NCBI RefSeq assembly: GCF_042219825.1
Contig: NZ_JBHJHQ010000007.1
Location: 124,001-188,000 of the forward strand
Reading direction: 5' to 3'
Origin: JBHJHP01 sp042219825
GTDB lineage: Bacteria; Bacteroidota; Bacteroidia; Bacteroidales; UBA5342
DNA: 64,000 bases
A model generated the notes under the pieces. The model was given only the letters and a program-made list of their open reading frames with translations. It had not been told where the DNA came from and ran no database searches. Below are positions 26,421 through 33,663 of the stretch, in pieces (the first letter of the stretch is position 1; each line of letters starts with the position of its first letter). A program made the position numbers and the translations under genes.

Positions 26421-27350
26421 TCAGAACCACTGCCGTTTTCGGAATAATAATACGCCTAGTATTGAAAATATCAGTGACCCGGAAATAATAGCCGGCATTG
26501 CCCAAAGACTGTTCTCCATACCATTGTGTATGTTCATTCCAAATATACTGGCTATTAAGGTTGGGATCATTAGAATAATGGAAATAAGGGTGAGTTGCTT
26601 CATCACTACGTTCAGATTATTTGAAATAACGGAAGCAAAGGCATCCATCATACCACTCTGAATATCGGAATAGATCTGCGCCATTTCGAGCGCCTGTTTA
26701 TTTTCAATGATGGCATCTTCCAGCAAATCTTCATTGATTTCTGAGGTTATTTTTTTCGAAGTACGGAGTTTGGCCAGTACTATTTCATTTGCTTTAATGG
26801 ATGTGATGAAATAGACCAGGCATTTCTCCATCTTCAATAACTTATTCAGTTCCCTGTTTTTAATGGACTTTTCAAGATCCTGTTCAATGGCTGAGGTCAT
26901 CTGGTTAATCTGTTTCAGATACTTCAGATACAGGTTGCCTGAACGGAGAAAAAGGCGCAGAATAAAATTGATATTGTCCGTTATCTGGCTGTACTGTTCC
27001 CTGAAAGGAGAGGGTTGACCGATGGGTAGTACATCATTATCCTGGAGGCAGATCGTGAGTGTAAAATCATCGGTTATGAAAATGGCCAGCGGAACCGTGT
27101 AAAACGGCACACCATTGTTGGTTTGTTCTACCGGAATACGTAAAATGATCAGTGTCCATTCGTCTTCGAACTCAACACGTGGTCGTTCATCAGCATCCAG
27201 AATGTCATTCTGTAAATCCGCCGGTAATCTGAATTCAGACGTAATTTTTTGGATTTCTTCATTCGTTGGTTTGGTTACATTAATCCAGCAACCTTTTTCT
27301 ACTTTGGAGATCTCGTTGTATCCGCCAAATGTTTTGAAGATTTTTATCAT
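26421..27350 (-). CDS. corA: CorA-family magnesium/divalent cation transporter
   Basis: This 309-aa protein has the long cytosolic alpha/beta N-terminal domain of CorA (DADERPRVEFEDEWTLIILRIP), helical stalk segments, and two C-terminal transmembrane helices. The pore signature GMN is at residues 271-273, followed by the loop IHNGMENS and a final helix ending RKRQWF. It forms pentamers that admit Mg2+ or other divalent ions. The length is normal. Convergent with the small membrane peptide gene, it has no operon partner. Confidence 0.92.
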   Translation of the reverse strand: MIKIFKTFGGYNEISKVEKGCWINVTKPTNEEIQKITSEFRLPADLQNDILDADERPRVEFEDEWTLIILRIPVEQTNNGVPFYTVPLAIFITDDFTLTICLQDNDVLPIGQPSPFREQYSQITDNINFILRLFLRSGNLYLKYLKQINQMTSAIEQDLEKSIKNRELNKLLKMEKCLVYFITSIKANEIVLAKLRTSKKITSEINEDLLEDAIIENKQALEMAQIYSDIQSGMMDAFASVISNNLNVVMKQLTLISIILMIPTLIASIFGMNIHNGMENSLWAMPAIISGSLIFSILGVLLFRKRQWF

Positions 27351-27546
27351 GATTATGCCTCCTTACATGAAATCTGCAAGGAAACCTGAAGTGCCCTTAC
27401 AGACTGGTTAATAAATAAACTGACTATGATACGGGCCTTCGTCCATGTGATAGTGTTTTAAAATTCGGATGCAAATGTATGCCTTATTTTTTTTAATAAG
27501 GAAATAAAACAGACTTTTAAACTTTTTTTGCATTAGGTTATAAAAT
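27351..27546. other. Intergenic region upstream of corA and downstream of dps
   Basis: About 200 bp with no convincing gene. It should hold the corA promoter on the minus strand (upstream of 27350) and leads into the dps terminator at 27547. No repeat array is present. Confidence 0.4.
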
Positions 27547-27581
27547 AAAAAAGGATCCGGAATAGAATCCTGAATCCTTTT
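27547..27581 (-). terminator. Terminator of dps
   Basis: AAAAGGAT and ATCCTTTT pair as an outer 8-bp stem around an inner partial hairpin. On the minus strand the stem is followed by TTTTTT and ATTTT. This fits an intrinsic terminator about 75 bp after the dps stop. Confidence 0.6.
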
Positions 27582-27654
27582 AATTGGAGAGTAATTTCCA
27601 TACGGAAAATTACAGTGAGTTATGATTTTTTGCTGTCCGGGTTTAATTCGATGA

Positions 27655-28122
27655 TTAGTTCGCCAGAAATGCACTGTACATCCAGACCAGTTTTTCCTGT
27701 TCTCTGATATAGTCACTCATTAAGGCATTTGTTCCTTCATCATTTGCTTCATCACTCAGGTCGAGAATGTCCCGCTGTTTTTTTATCAGTATTTCAAAAC
27801 TATCTAAAACAGAACTAACTGTTCCCTGGGCATCGCTGACATTTTTCAACTCTTTCACTTCTGAATTTTCCAGATAGTCGCTGTAAGAGTGGACCGGAGT
27901 TTCCGCCAGTGTCAGTACCCGTTCTGCTAATTCATCAACTTTAATCAGCAGATCATTGTATAACTCCTCGAATTTGACATGTAATTCAAAAAACTTTTCA
28001 CCTTTTATGTTCCAGTGAAATCCTCTTACGTTCATGTAAAATACCTGGTAGTTGGCCAGTAAATCGTTCAGCTTCTGTGATAATGCAACTGATTTTTGTT
28101 TGTCTAAACCTATTCTGTTCAT
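27655..28122 (-). CDS. dps: Dps ferritin-like DNA-protection protein
   Basis: This 155-aa four-helix protein assembles as a 12-mer that oxidises and stores iron and protects DNA under oxidative stress or starvation. The intersubunit ferroxidase ligands match the Dps pattern: H36 in RGFHWNIKG, H48 and E52 in ELHVKFEELY, D63 and E67 in KVDELAER. It is divergently transcribed from oxyR, with a 113-bp shared regulatory gap containing an OxyR-box-like dyad and a matching promoter. Confidence 0.95.
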   Translation of the reverse strand: MNRIGLDKQKSVALSQKLNDLLANYQVFYMNVRGFHWNIKGEKFFELHVKFEELYNDLLIKVDELAERVLTLAETPVHSYSDYLENSEVKELKNVSDAQGTVSSVLDSFEILIKKQRDILDLSDEANDEGTNALMSDYIREQEKLVWMYSAFLAN

Positions 28123-28164
28123 AATATTTCGTTTTTATATTTTATGTTTTGTTTTTATCTGTTA

Positions 28165-28196
28165 CAAATATCCGGATTAAAATAATATCAATCAAA
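28165..28196 (-). promoter_or_regulatory. dps promoter
   Basis: On the minus strand TTTG (28196-28193) and GATATTTG (28172-28165) are separated by 20 bp. They match the -33 TTTG / -7 TAnnTTTG pattern with one mismatch. The -33 element directly abuts the OxyR-like sites, the usual place for an activator. Confidence 0.55.
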
Positions 28197-28232
28197 TCGA
28201 TAATATCTATCTTTGTATAGATAAAATCTATA
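28196..28232. promoter_or_regulatory. OxyR-box-like operator between dps and oxyR
   Basis: ATAG-N7-CTAT at 28217-28231 is the exact half-operator format known for OxyR. It lies in a perfect 7-bp dyad (TATAGAT, AAA, ATCTATA; 28216-28232). A weaker copy, ATCG-N7-CTAT, stands at 28196-28210, six bases away (the classic tetramer spacing is seven). The strong half overlaps the oxyR start region and the weak half abuts the dps -33 element. Confidence 0.65.
28208..28215 (+). promoter_or_regulatory. oxyR promoter -7 element
   Basis: TATCTTTG matches TAnnTTTG exactly, 20 bp before the oxyR ATG, giving a very short leader. It sits between the two OxyR-like half-sites, so bound OxyR would repress its own promoter. 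No clear -33 element is seen. Confidence 0.5.
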
Positions 28233-28235
28233 ATT

Positions 28236-29165
28236 ATGACATTACAACAACTGGAATATGTAATAGCGCTGGATAACTACCGGCATTTTGTTACGGCTGC
28301 AGAAAAGTGTTATGTTACCCAACCAACACTGACCATGCAGGTTAAAAAACTGGAAGATGAAATTGGCGTACGGTTGTTTGACCGGAACCGGAAGCCGTTA
28401 ATTCCAACAGCTGCAGGGGAGAAAATAATTATCAAGGCACGGCAGATATTGCGTGAGGTTGAAGAAATGAAGGCTTTTGTCTACAACGAAACAGAAATGC
28501 TGGAAGGCGAGTATCGCTTAGGAATTATCCCGACCATATCACCGTATATTCTGCCTCGTTTTTTACCGGGATTTTTAACTGAGAATCCCCAAACAAGGCT
28601 TAAAATTACGGAATTGCAAACCGACCATATTATTGACAAACTGAAAAACGGCATGCTGGATATAGCCATACTTTCGACGCCGCTCAACGACAAGGCCATC
28701 AGAACCATTCCGTTGTATTATGAACCGTTTCTGCTTTATCTTCCGGACGATCACAAACTAAATAGGGTTGAAAACTTAACTGCAGACATGCTCAACCCTG
28801 AGGAGATACTCGTTCTGGAGGAAGGCCATTGTTTCCGTGATCAGGCCCTGGCTATCTGTTCCACAACGCTTGCGGGCAAAAGGCTTAAGTTTGAATACGA
28901 TAGCGGCTCCATTGAGGCATTAAAGGGGCTGGTGGAAAAAAAGCTGGGATATACTCTGGTTCCGGAATTGTCGGTTGGCAATAGGGCAGGATCAGTCTCT
29001 GTAAAGCGATTCAGCGAACCGGAGCCGGTAAGAGAGGTAAGTATTGTGGTTCATAACAGTTTCACCAAAGAGGCTCTGATTGATCGACTACACAAAACCA
29101 TTCTTAAAACGATTCCTGATCAGTTTAAAAAGATGAAACACTATACAAGGGTTAAGTGGCACTGA
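28236..29165 (+). CDS. oxyR: OxyR-type peroxide-sensing LysR regulator
   Basis: This 309-aa LysR-family protein begins MTLQQLEYVIALDNYRHFVTAA, with helix-turn-helix TQPTLTMQVKKLEDEIG. The effector domain contains GHCFRDQALAIC, which places cysteines at 199 and 208, the same numbers and spacing as the redox pair of E. coli OxyR. It should therefore sense hydrogen peroxide by disulfide formation and activate dps and its own control region. It is divergent from dps. Its stop is followed within six bases by the left repeat of the four-helix-bundle element. Confidence 0.95.
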   Translation: MTLQQLEYVIALDNYRHFVTAAEKCYVTQPTLTMQVKKLEDEIGVRLFDRNRKPLIPTAAGEKIIIKARQILREVEEMKAFVYNETEMLEGEYRLGIIPTISPYILPRFLPGFLTENPQTRLKITELQTDHIIDKLKNGMLDIAILSTPLNDKAIRTIPLYYEPFLLYLPDDHKLNRVENLTADMLNPEEILVLEEGHCFRDQALAICSTTLAGKRLKFEYDSGSIEALKGLVEKKLGYTLVPELSVGNRAGSVSVKRFSEPEPVREVSIVVHNSFTKEALIDRLHKTILKTIPDQFKKMKHYTRVKWH

Positions 29166-29177
29166 TGCTTAATTATG

Positions 29178-29202
29178 AATTAGGAATGAAGAATTAGGAA
29201 TT
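29178..29202 (+). repeat. Left 25-bp inverted repeat
   Basis: Perfect reverse complement of 29592-29616. It is built from 7-bp units in phase with flanking units AATTATG (29171) and AATTGGG (29199). In a transcript of the gene the two arms could pair over 25 bp. Confidence 0.9.
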
Positions 29203-29243
29203 GGGGGATTTTTCTTATTTTTATAAGACCCAAAATCAATCTT

Positions 29244-29600
29244 ATGAAAAGAGAAAATATTATTCAGGAAAAGTCATTCGATTTTGCAATTAAAATCGTT
29301 GAGATGTACAAATTCTTAAACGTAGAAAAAAAAGAATTTGTACTTTCCAAACAGCTGTTAAGATCCGGAACCTCTATTGGTGCTAATGTAGAGGAGGCAA
29401 TTGGAGGACAAAGCAAAAAGGATTTTTTTGCAAAAATGACTATTGCTTATAAAGAAGCAAGGGAAACACATTATTGGATCCGATTATTAACGAAAACCAA
29501 TTACATTTCTGAGACAGATAGTTGTCATATTTTAGTTGATTCTGAAGAATTATTGAGAATTATCGGAAGTATTTTAAATACGATTCGTAATAATTCCTAA
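29244..29600 (+). CDS. Four-helix-bundle protein (S23 / 23S rRNA intervening-sequence protein family)
   Basis: This 118-aa all-helical protein has the family hallmarks: EKSFDFAIKIVEMYKFL, LLRSGTSIGANVEEAIGGQS and FFAKMTIAYKEARETHYWIRLL. Relatives are encoded in 23S rRNA intervening sequences, as free chromosomal copies in many Bacteroidota, and as the accessory protein Avd of diversity-generating retroelements, where a pentameric basic barrel binds nucleic acid. No reverse transcriptase or rRNA is near. Its last two sense codons and the stop (AAT TCC TAA) lie within the right inverted repeat, so gene and repeat are physically merged. Confidence 0.9.
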   Translation: MKRENIIQEKSFDFAIKIVEMYKFLNVEKKEFVLSKQLLRSGTSIGANVEEAIGGQSKKDFFAKMTIAYKEARETHYWIRLLTKTNYISETDSCHILVDSEELLRIIGSILNTIRNNS

Positions 29601-29616
29601 TTCTTCATTCCTAATT
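29592..29616 (-). repeat. Right 25-bp inverted repeat
   Basis: Perfect reverse complement of 29178-29202. It contains the stop codon of the four-helix-bundle gene and ends three bases from the stop of the convergent LolA-like gene. A 24-of-25 match lies at 30422-30446 without any accompanying gene. Confidence 0.9.
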
Positions 29617-29618
29617 GA

Positions 29619-30365
29619 TCATTGCTTTAATGCTGCTTTAGTAAAAATATATTCCGGTATGTCCTGGTTGAATTTGATATCGGTGATTTCGAACTCAGTG
29701 CCTTCGCCTTGTTTCAGCATATCTTTGTACACCATCTTCATAGGGAACCAGCGGCCGTCAACCTTTCTGACATCAGAGAGCGTTGTGCGTTTTAGTAACT
29801 GCCCGCTTTTGGCATATAATTCTTCTTTTAAGGGAACAAAACGTTCGGTATCTATCCACATCACTCGTTTGTAGTAAGCCACATCAGGCACATTGGCTAT
29901 CATCTCCAGCTTGTAGGTGTTGCGACCATCAATTTCTTCTTCCCCAATCAAAGCTGCATCGTAAATATCGGTCAGTTTGCGGTCATCCATCATATCTTCG
30001 TACGAAAGGTCGGAACCCATTACACTTTGCCGTAGCATATGGCCGGAGATCTGGATGGTTCGGTCTGTAGAAGGAGCGTAAATCCAAAGCTGATCTTCCA
30101 GCTTTAACATTTTAGTGCCTTCTTCCCGGGCCGGTGAAAGATATTCTGTAAAGGATTTTGTAGTCCCTACAGAATATGTTTTGGAGGTAATCGTCCGGCT
30201 TGCTCTTCTGCCATGAATGGTCATGGAAGATTCCATTACGCGGTTATCTGATGACAAATTCTGATCCACTTTGTCGATGATTTGTTTTGCAGTTGGTTGT
30301 GCCTGAATAAGTCCAGGTGTAAAAATAAGTACCAACCCGGCCAGTATAAATTTAATGTTTTTCAT
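29619..30365 (-). CDS. LolA-fold outer-membrane lipoprotein-sorting protein
   Basis: This 248-aa periplasmic protein has a signal peptide (ending LIQAQ). It belongs to the COG2834 LolA-like group: QIIDKVDQNLSSDNRVMESSMTI, TKSFTEYLSPAREEGTKML, LWIYAPSTDRTIQISGHMLRQSVMGSDLSYED. The half-open barrel of such proteins carries lipids or acylated proteins between membranes. It is the last gene of a minus-strand operon with two FtsX-type permeases, a LolD-type ATPase, a beta-barrel and a TetR regulator, and presumably acts as the periplasmic carrier of that exporter. It is not canonical LolA, which usually lies elsewhere in the genome. Confidence 0.85.
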   Translation of the reverse strand: MKNIKFILAGLVLIFTPGLIQAQPTAKQIIDKVDQNLSSDNRVMESSMTIHGRRASRTITSKTYSVGTTKSFTEYLSPAREEGTKMLKLEDQLWIYAPSTDRTIQISGHMLRQSVMGSDLSYEDMMDDRKLTDIYDAALIGEEEIDGRNTYKLEMIANVPDVAYYKRVMWIDTERFVPLKEELYAKSGQLLKRTTLSDVRKVDGRWFPMKMVYKDMLKQGEGTEFEITDIKFNQDIPEYIFTKAALKQ

Positions 30366-30386
30366 ATCTAATAGTAATTAATCCTG

Positions 30387-30446
30387 TGTCTTGATTCTTG
30401 TTTTCCTAATTCCTAATTCCTAATTCCTAATTCTTCATTCGTAATT
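30387..30446. repeat. Composite 7-bp repeat array (TGTCTTG and CCTAATT units)
   Basis: All units stay in one 7-bp phase: TGTCTTG, ATTCTTG, TTTTCCT, then AATTCCT three times, AATTCTT, CATTCGT, AATT. The right part (30422-30446) matches the right inverted repeat of the four-helix-bundle element at 24 of 25 positions. The left part uses the unit of the array after tex. The array fills most of the 83-bp gap between the permease and the LolA-like gene, inside the operon. Confidence 0.75.
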
Positions 30447-30448
30447 GT

Positions 30449-31717
30449 CTACACTTCCAGTTCATTAAACAGTCGTGCTGTTTGTCGCTTATAGATTCCA
30501 ATTCCGGACAAAGCATTGCCCAGAACCATTGCAATTATACCCGGAATAAATCCAATATAGTAAGCTTCAGGAGTAACCTCTGTTCTGAAAACCGTTGGCA
30601 ACATCATGCTGCTGCCCTGGAAATTAATGCCCAGATCCAGACCGTTAATCTGCAGATAATATCCAACGCTCAGTCCAATAATCGTTCCTATAACTGATCC
30701 TATTGTTCCAATAAGGGCAGCTTCATATATCAGTGAAAGGTATATGTGTGTTTTATCTTCGCCAAGAGCCAGGCGTACGCCAAATTCTGTGTAACGCCTT
30801 AATCCCCCCAAAAGGCCCATGTTCCACAACACAATACTCATGGCCACTACAAAGATAAAGGTGAAAATAGTGCCCATCATGTTCATCGCCGTTATATAAA
30901 CATCCATTCCGTTCTGATCTTTCAATTGTCGCATTTCAGGCGAAAATTCATCGTTAGGATTGTAATATTCGGCATTAAATTTTTGTTTAATAGCTTCGGC
31001 TCCATCCATATTGTAGCCATCTTTCATGAACCCCAGAATTTCACCGGAAGCATTCTGCATATCAAAGGCTTTCTGAGCATCTGTAATATCAATCAGTATA
31101 GCTCCTCTATCCAGTTGCTGGTTCCCGAACCTTACGGTTCCGCAAACTTTAAAATTATAAAACATCATGCTTCCATACATGGTCGATCCAAACAGGGTAA
31201 CCTCACTGCCTACCCTTACATCATATTTTTCTGCAAACATATCGCTGATCAGTGCATCTCCAGGTTCTGAAGGCAGCTTTCCTTTAACAATGGATTTTGG
31301 GATATTCATGCGTTCTGCTTCTTTGCTTCCTTTTGAGAAAAAGTCTATGGCCTGACCAATGGCTGGTCCCTGTGCCCTGGTTTCTCCCTTTGCATCAGCT
31401 ACATCCAGTAGTCCACCGAATTTGGTGCGTTCAACCCATTCAACATCTGGAAATTCCTTATGTAATCTTTCGATTAATTCTTTTACGTCAAGAAGTGCAA
31501 GATCATTGGCTGCCATCGTACTTTCGGCATATGCATGCGTCGTTATTTTCAGATGACCGAGTTCATAATTCGCATTCATGTTTATCATATCGGAAAAGAT
31601 ACCTCTCATCCAGGTGCTAAGGAACACGGTTAGTGTTACTCCGAGTGCCACAATGATAATTGGGATTACGCTGCGGTTCTTATCTCTGAGTATGCCTTTA
31701 AATAAGAATTTTATCAT
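30449..31717 (-). CDS. ABC transporter permease, FtsX/LolCE type (second permease)
   Basis: This 422-aa protein has one N-terminal helix (PIIIVALGVTLTVFLSTWM), a large periplasmic domain (about 45-280) and three C-terminal helices, as in LolC/E and MacB permeases. The last domain has the FtsX pattern FGVRLALGEDKTHIYLSLIYEAALIGTIG. It pairs with the permease at 31714-32883, whose stop overlaps its start by four bases, to make a heterodimeric exporter that would extract a lipid or lipoprotein from the inner membrane. Confidence 0.88.
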   Translation of the reverse strand: MIKFLFKGILRDKNRSVIPIIIVALGVTLTVFLSTWMRGIFSDMINMNANYELGHLKITTHAYAESTMAANDLALLDVKELIERLHKEFPDVEWVERTKFGGLLDVADAKGETRAQGPAIGQAIDFFSKGSKEAERMNIPKSIVKGKLPSEPGDALISDMFAEKYDVRVGSEVTLFGSTMYGSMMFYNFKVCGTVRFGNQQLDRGAILIDITDAQKAFDMQNASGEILGFMKDGYNMDGAEAIKQKFNAEYYNPNDEFSPEMRQLKDQNGMDVYITAMNMMGTIFTFIFVVAMSIVLWNMGLLGGLRRYTEFGVRLALGEDKTHIYLSLIYEAALIGTIGSVIGTIIGLSVGYYLQINGLDLGINFQGSSMMLPTVFRTEVTPEAYYIGFIPGIIAMVLGNALSGIGIYKRQTARLFNELEV

Positions 31718-32883
31718 TGTATTTTACCTTTAAGTGCTTCAGTTGGTTTGAGCCGGGCGATTTTACGTGCCGGAATAAAACTCACAATAGTAGCTGTTAG
31801 TATCACCAGTAATACGGTGGATACAATCAGTCCCAGTGAGAAGTAAGGATAAATCACATCAGACATGGCAATACCGATATCTGCGTCTCCCATGGGTAGC
31901 GGGAAGCCTTTGTTTGCCAGGTAATAGAAGACCGGTGTTCCGTAGATTGTAGTCAGTATGGCTGCAAATATGCTGTATGCTGTACCTTCTACCGTAAAGA
32001 TCCTGACGACCTGCCACCGGGTCATTCCAAGTGCAATGTATGTTCCTATTTCTTTCTGACGCCTGAAGATCGACAAAACCTGTGTGTCAAAAATGGCCAG
32101 TAAAGCCAAAATCAAAATCAGTCCCCATAACAAAGAGGATCCGCCTTTTTTGGATTTGATCAACATGTCAATATCCTTAAAAAGGTAGTTCTGATCCTTG
32201 AATTTCCAGTTTTCAATATCTCCTCCCGGATAACTATTGCCTGCAACAAAAATGGTTGCTTCATTTTGCATCCCGGTCATTTTCTGCAGTTTATCAAGAG
32301 GAAGCCAAATAATTCCTGCATCAACTGTAGGGACTATGGTTTCAAATACGTCCACAATTTTTACTTCACGGGCATCAAAGGTTCCGTTTTTGTCTCTCCA
32401 GCGCACCAACAGTGTCTTCCCTTTTTCAGTCTTCATTGCCCTGGCCATTCTCTTTCCTATTATTGCAGGGAGAAAATCTGATGTTGCTTCCAATTCCTTT
32501 GTCGGTAATTCCAGGATCTTCTGTTCCGGATCAATTCCTTTCAGAAGAACCGTCATCATCCGACCTTGAGGATACACGGATGCCTGACTATACAAAATTG
32601 GTGTCAGTTCATCTTTCTTTATAAGGTTTTGAATTTCAGGTGATATAGGTGCATGTGCATCCTGAAAAGTATAAACGTCCAACGGATCAAAATCAGGGTG
32701 CCAAAGTTCGCCTTTGCCTACTTCCCATGCCTGGGTATCATGTTTTGCCTGAACATTCCATCCTTCAAACAAACCGTTATAAAAAATAATCAGGAAGAAT
32801 GCGAATGAAAGCACACCGGCATTAAGCCAGGTGCGCAGGCCTGCACCCAGTAAATTTTTAAAAGCTAATCGTATTGCAATCAT
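31714..32883 (-). CDS. ABC transporter permease, FtsX/LolCE type (first permease)
   Basis: This 389-aa protein has the same plan as its neighbour: an N-terminal helix (NAGVLSFAFFLIIFYNGLF), a periplasmic domain, and three C-terminal helices with KEIGTYIALGMTRWQVVRIFTVEG and FIPARKIARLKPTEAL. The last phrase is highly characteristic of LolC/E-type permeases. It is separated by 10 bp from the ATPase gene upstream and overlaps the next permease by four bases, so all three are co-translated. Confidence 0.88.
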   Translation of the reverse strand: MIAIRLAFKNLLGAGLRTWLNAGVLSFAFFLIIFYNGLFEGWNVQAKHDTQAWEVGKGELWHPDFDPLDVYTFQDAHAPISPEIQNLIKKDELTPILYSQASVYPQGRMMTVLLKGIDPEQKILELPTKELEATSDFLPAIIGKRMARAMKTEKGKTLLVRWRDKNGTFDAREVKIVDVFETIVPTVDAGIIWLPLDKLQKMTGMQNEATIFVAGNSYPGGDIENWKFKDQNYLFKDIDMLIKSKKGGSSLLWGLILILALLAIFDTQVLSIFRRQKEIGTYIALGMTRWQVVRIFTVEGTAYSIFAAILTTIYGTPVFYYLANKGFPLPMGDADIGIAMSDVIYPYFSLGLIVSTVLLVILTATIVSFIPARKIARLKPTEALKGKIQ

Positions 32884-32893
32884 AGCAGTATAT

Positions 32894-33604
32894 TTAAGGT
32901 TGAACCTTAACCTTTTGAGGTTTCATTATTTCATCACTGGCTACTTTGCCATCAGAGAGAGTTATTTTTCGTCTCAGGTACTGCATCACTTTTTCGTCGT
33001 GTGTAGCAAAAATGAATGTTGTTTGAAGTTCCTCGTTCAGTTTTACCATGGTTTGCAGTATATGGTGTGAATTCTTTGAGTCCAGATTTGCTGTTGGTTC
33101 ATCAGCCAGAACAATTTCCGGTTTTTTTACCATGGATCTTGCTATGGCTACACGTTGACTTTCGCCGCCCGAAAGTTGTGAAGGCTTTGATTTTGCTTTA
33201 TCCGTGAGTCCGACCCACTCCAAAGCTTCCATTACCATTTTTCTGCGTTGTGCACTTGTCAGATTTTGTAAAAGCAGGGCAAATTCTACATTTTCGAAGA
33301 CCGTATAAACCGGAAGAAGATTATAGGTTTGAAAAATAAAACCGATGTGCAGGTTTCGTAGTTTAGCCGATTGTTTATGGCTCAGGTCTGAAACCGATTG
33401 TCCTAAAACTGCGGCTGAACCTTCAGAAGGCACATCCAGGGATCCTATAATATTCAGCAGGGTTGTTTTTCCAGATCCGCTTGGCCCGACCAGCCCGGCA
33501 AATTCTCCTTTGCCAAAGCTCAGATTTACATCTTTTAAGGCTGTAAACTCACTGTTTCCTGCCGGAAACTTTTTAGTGAGATGTTCAATCGTGATGATTT
33601 CCAT
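32894..33604 (-). CDS. ABC transporter ATPase, LolD/MacB type
   Basis: This 236-aa nucleotide-binding subunit has Walker A GPSGSGKTT (residues 40-48), the signature LSGGESQRVAIARS, Walker B IVLADEPTANLDS and the H-loop FATHDE. A LolD-like FIFQTYNLLPVYTVFENVEFAL follows the Q-loop. It powers the two FtsX-type permeases encoded directly downstream. Mechanotransmission rather than import is expected for this subfamily. Confidence 0.95.
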   Translation of the reverse strand: MEIITIEHLTKKFPAGNSEFTALKDVNLSFGKGEFAGLVGPSGSGKTTLLNIIGSLDVPSEGSAAVLGQSVSDLSHKQSAKLRNLHIGFIFQTYNLLPVYTVFENVEFALLLQNLTSAQRRKMVMEALEWVGLTDKAKSKPSQLSGGESQRVAIARSMVKKPEIVLADEPTANLDSKNSHHILQTMVKLNEELQTTFIFATHDEKVMQYLRRKITLSDGKVASDEIMKPQKVKVQP

Positions 33605-33663
33605 AATATATTAGTTTAATGTCTTTCCGGTTGTTAATCCGGTATCTGACGATTGTTTCAGTT

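Larger units (their letters stand above)
29171..29617 (+). mobile_element. Candidate IVS-like element: four-helix-bundle gene between 25-bp inverted repeats
   Basis: The whole gap between oxyR and the convergent LolA-like gene is filled by one compact unit. It consists of a left 7-bp-unit array (29171-29205), 38 bp of leader, the gene at 29244-29600, and a right array in opposite orientation. The inner 25 bp of each array (29178-29202 and 29592-29616) are perfect reverse complements, with units AATTAGG, AATGAAG and AATTAGG plus a final AATT. Genes of this protein family also occur inside 23S rRNA intervening sequences bounded by pairing ends. Mobility is inferred; no transposase or target duplication is visible. 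Confidence 0.5.

Noticed and set aside
29244..29600. Diversity-generating retroelement accessory gene (Avd)
   Set aside because: The protein family is related, but no reverse transcriptase, template repeat or variable repeat is present nearby.
29592..29616. Simple bidirectional terminator between convergent genes
   Set aside because: A single arm does not fold into a stem by itself; its complement is 390 bp away on the other side of the four-helix gene, and no T-run follows.
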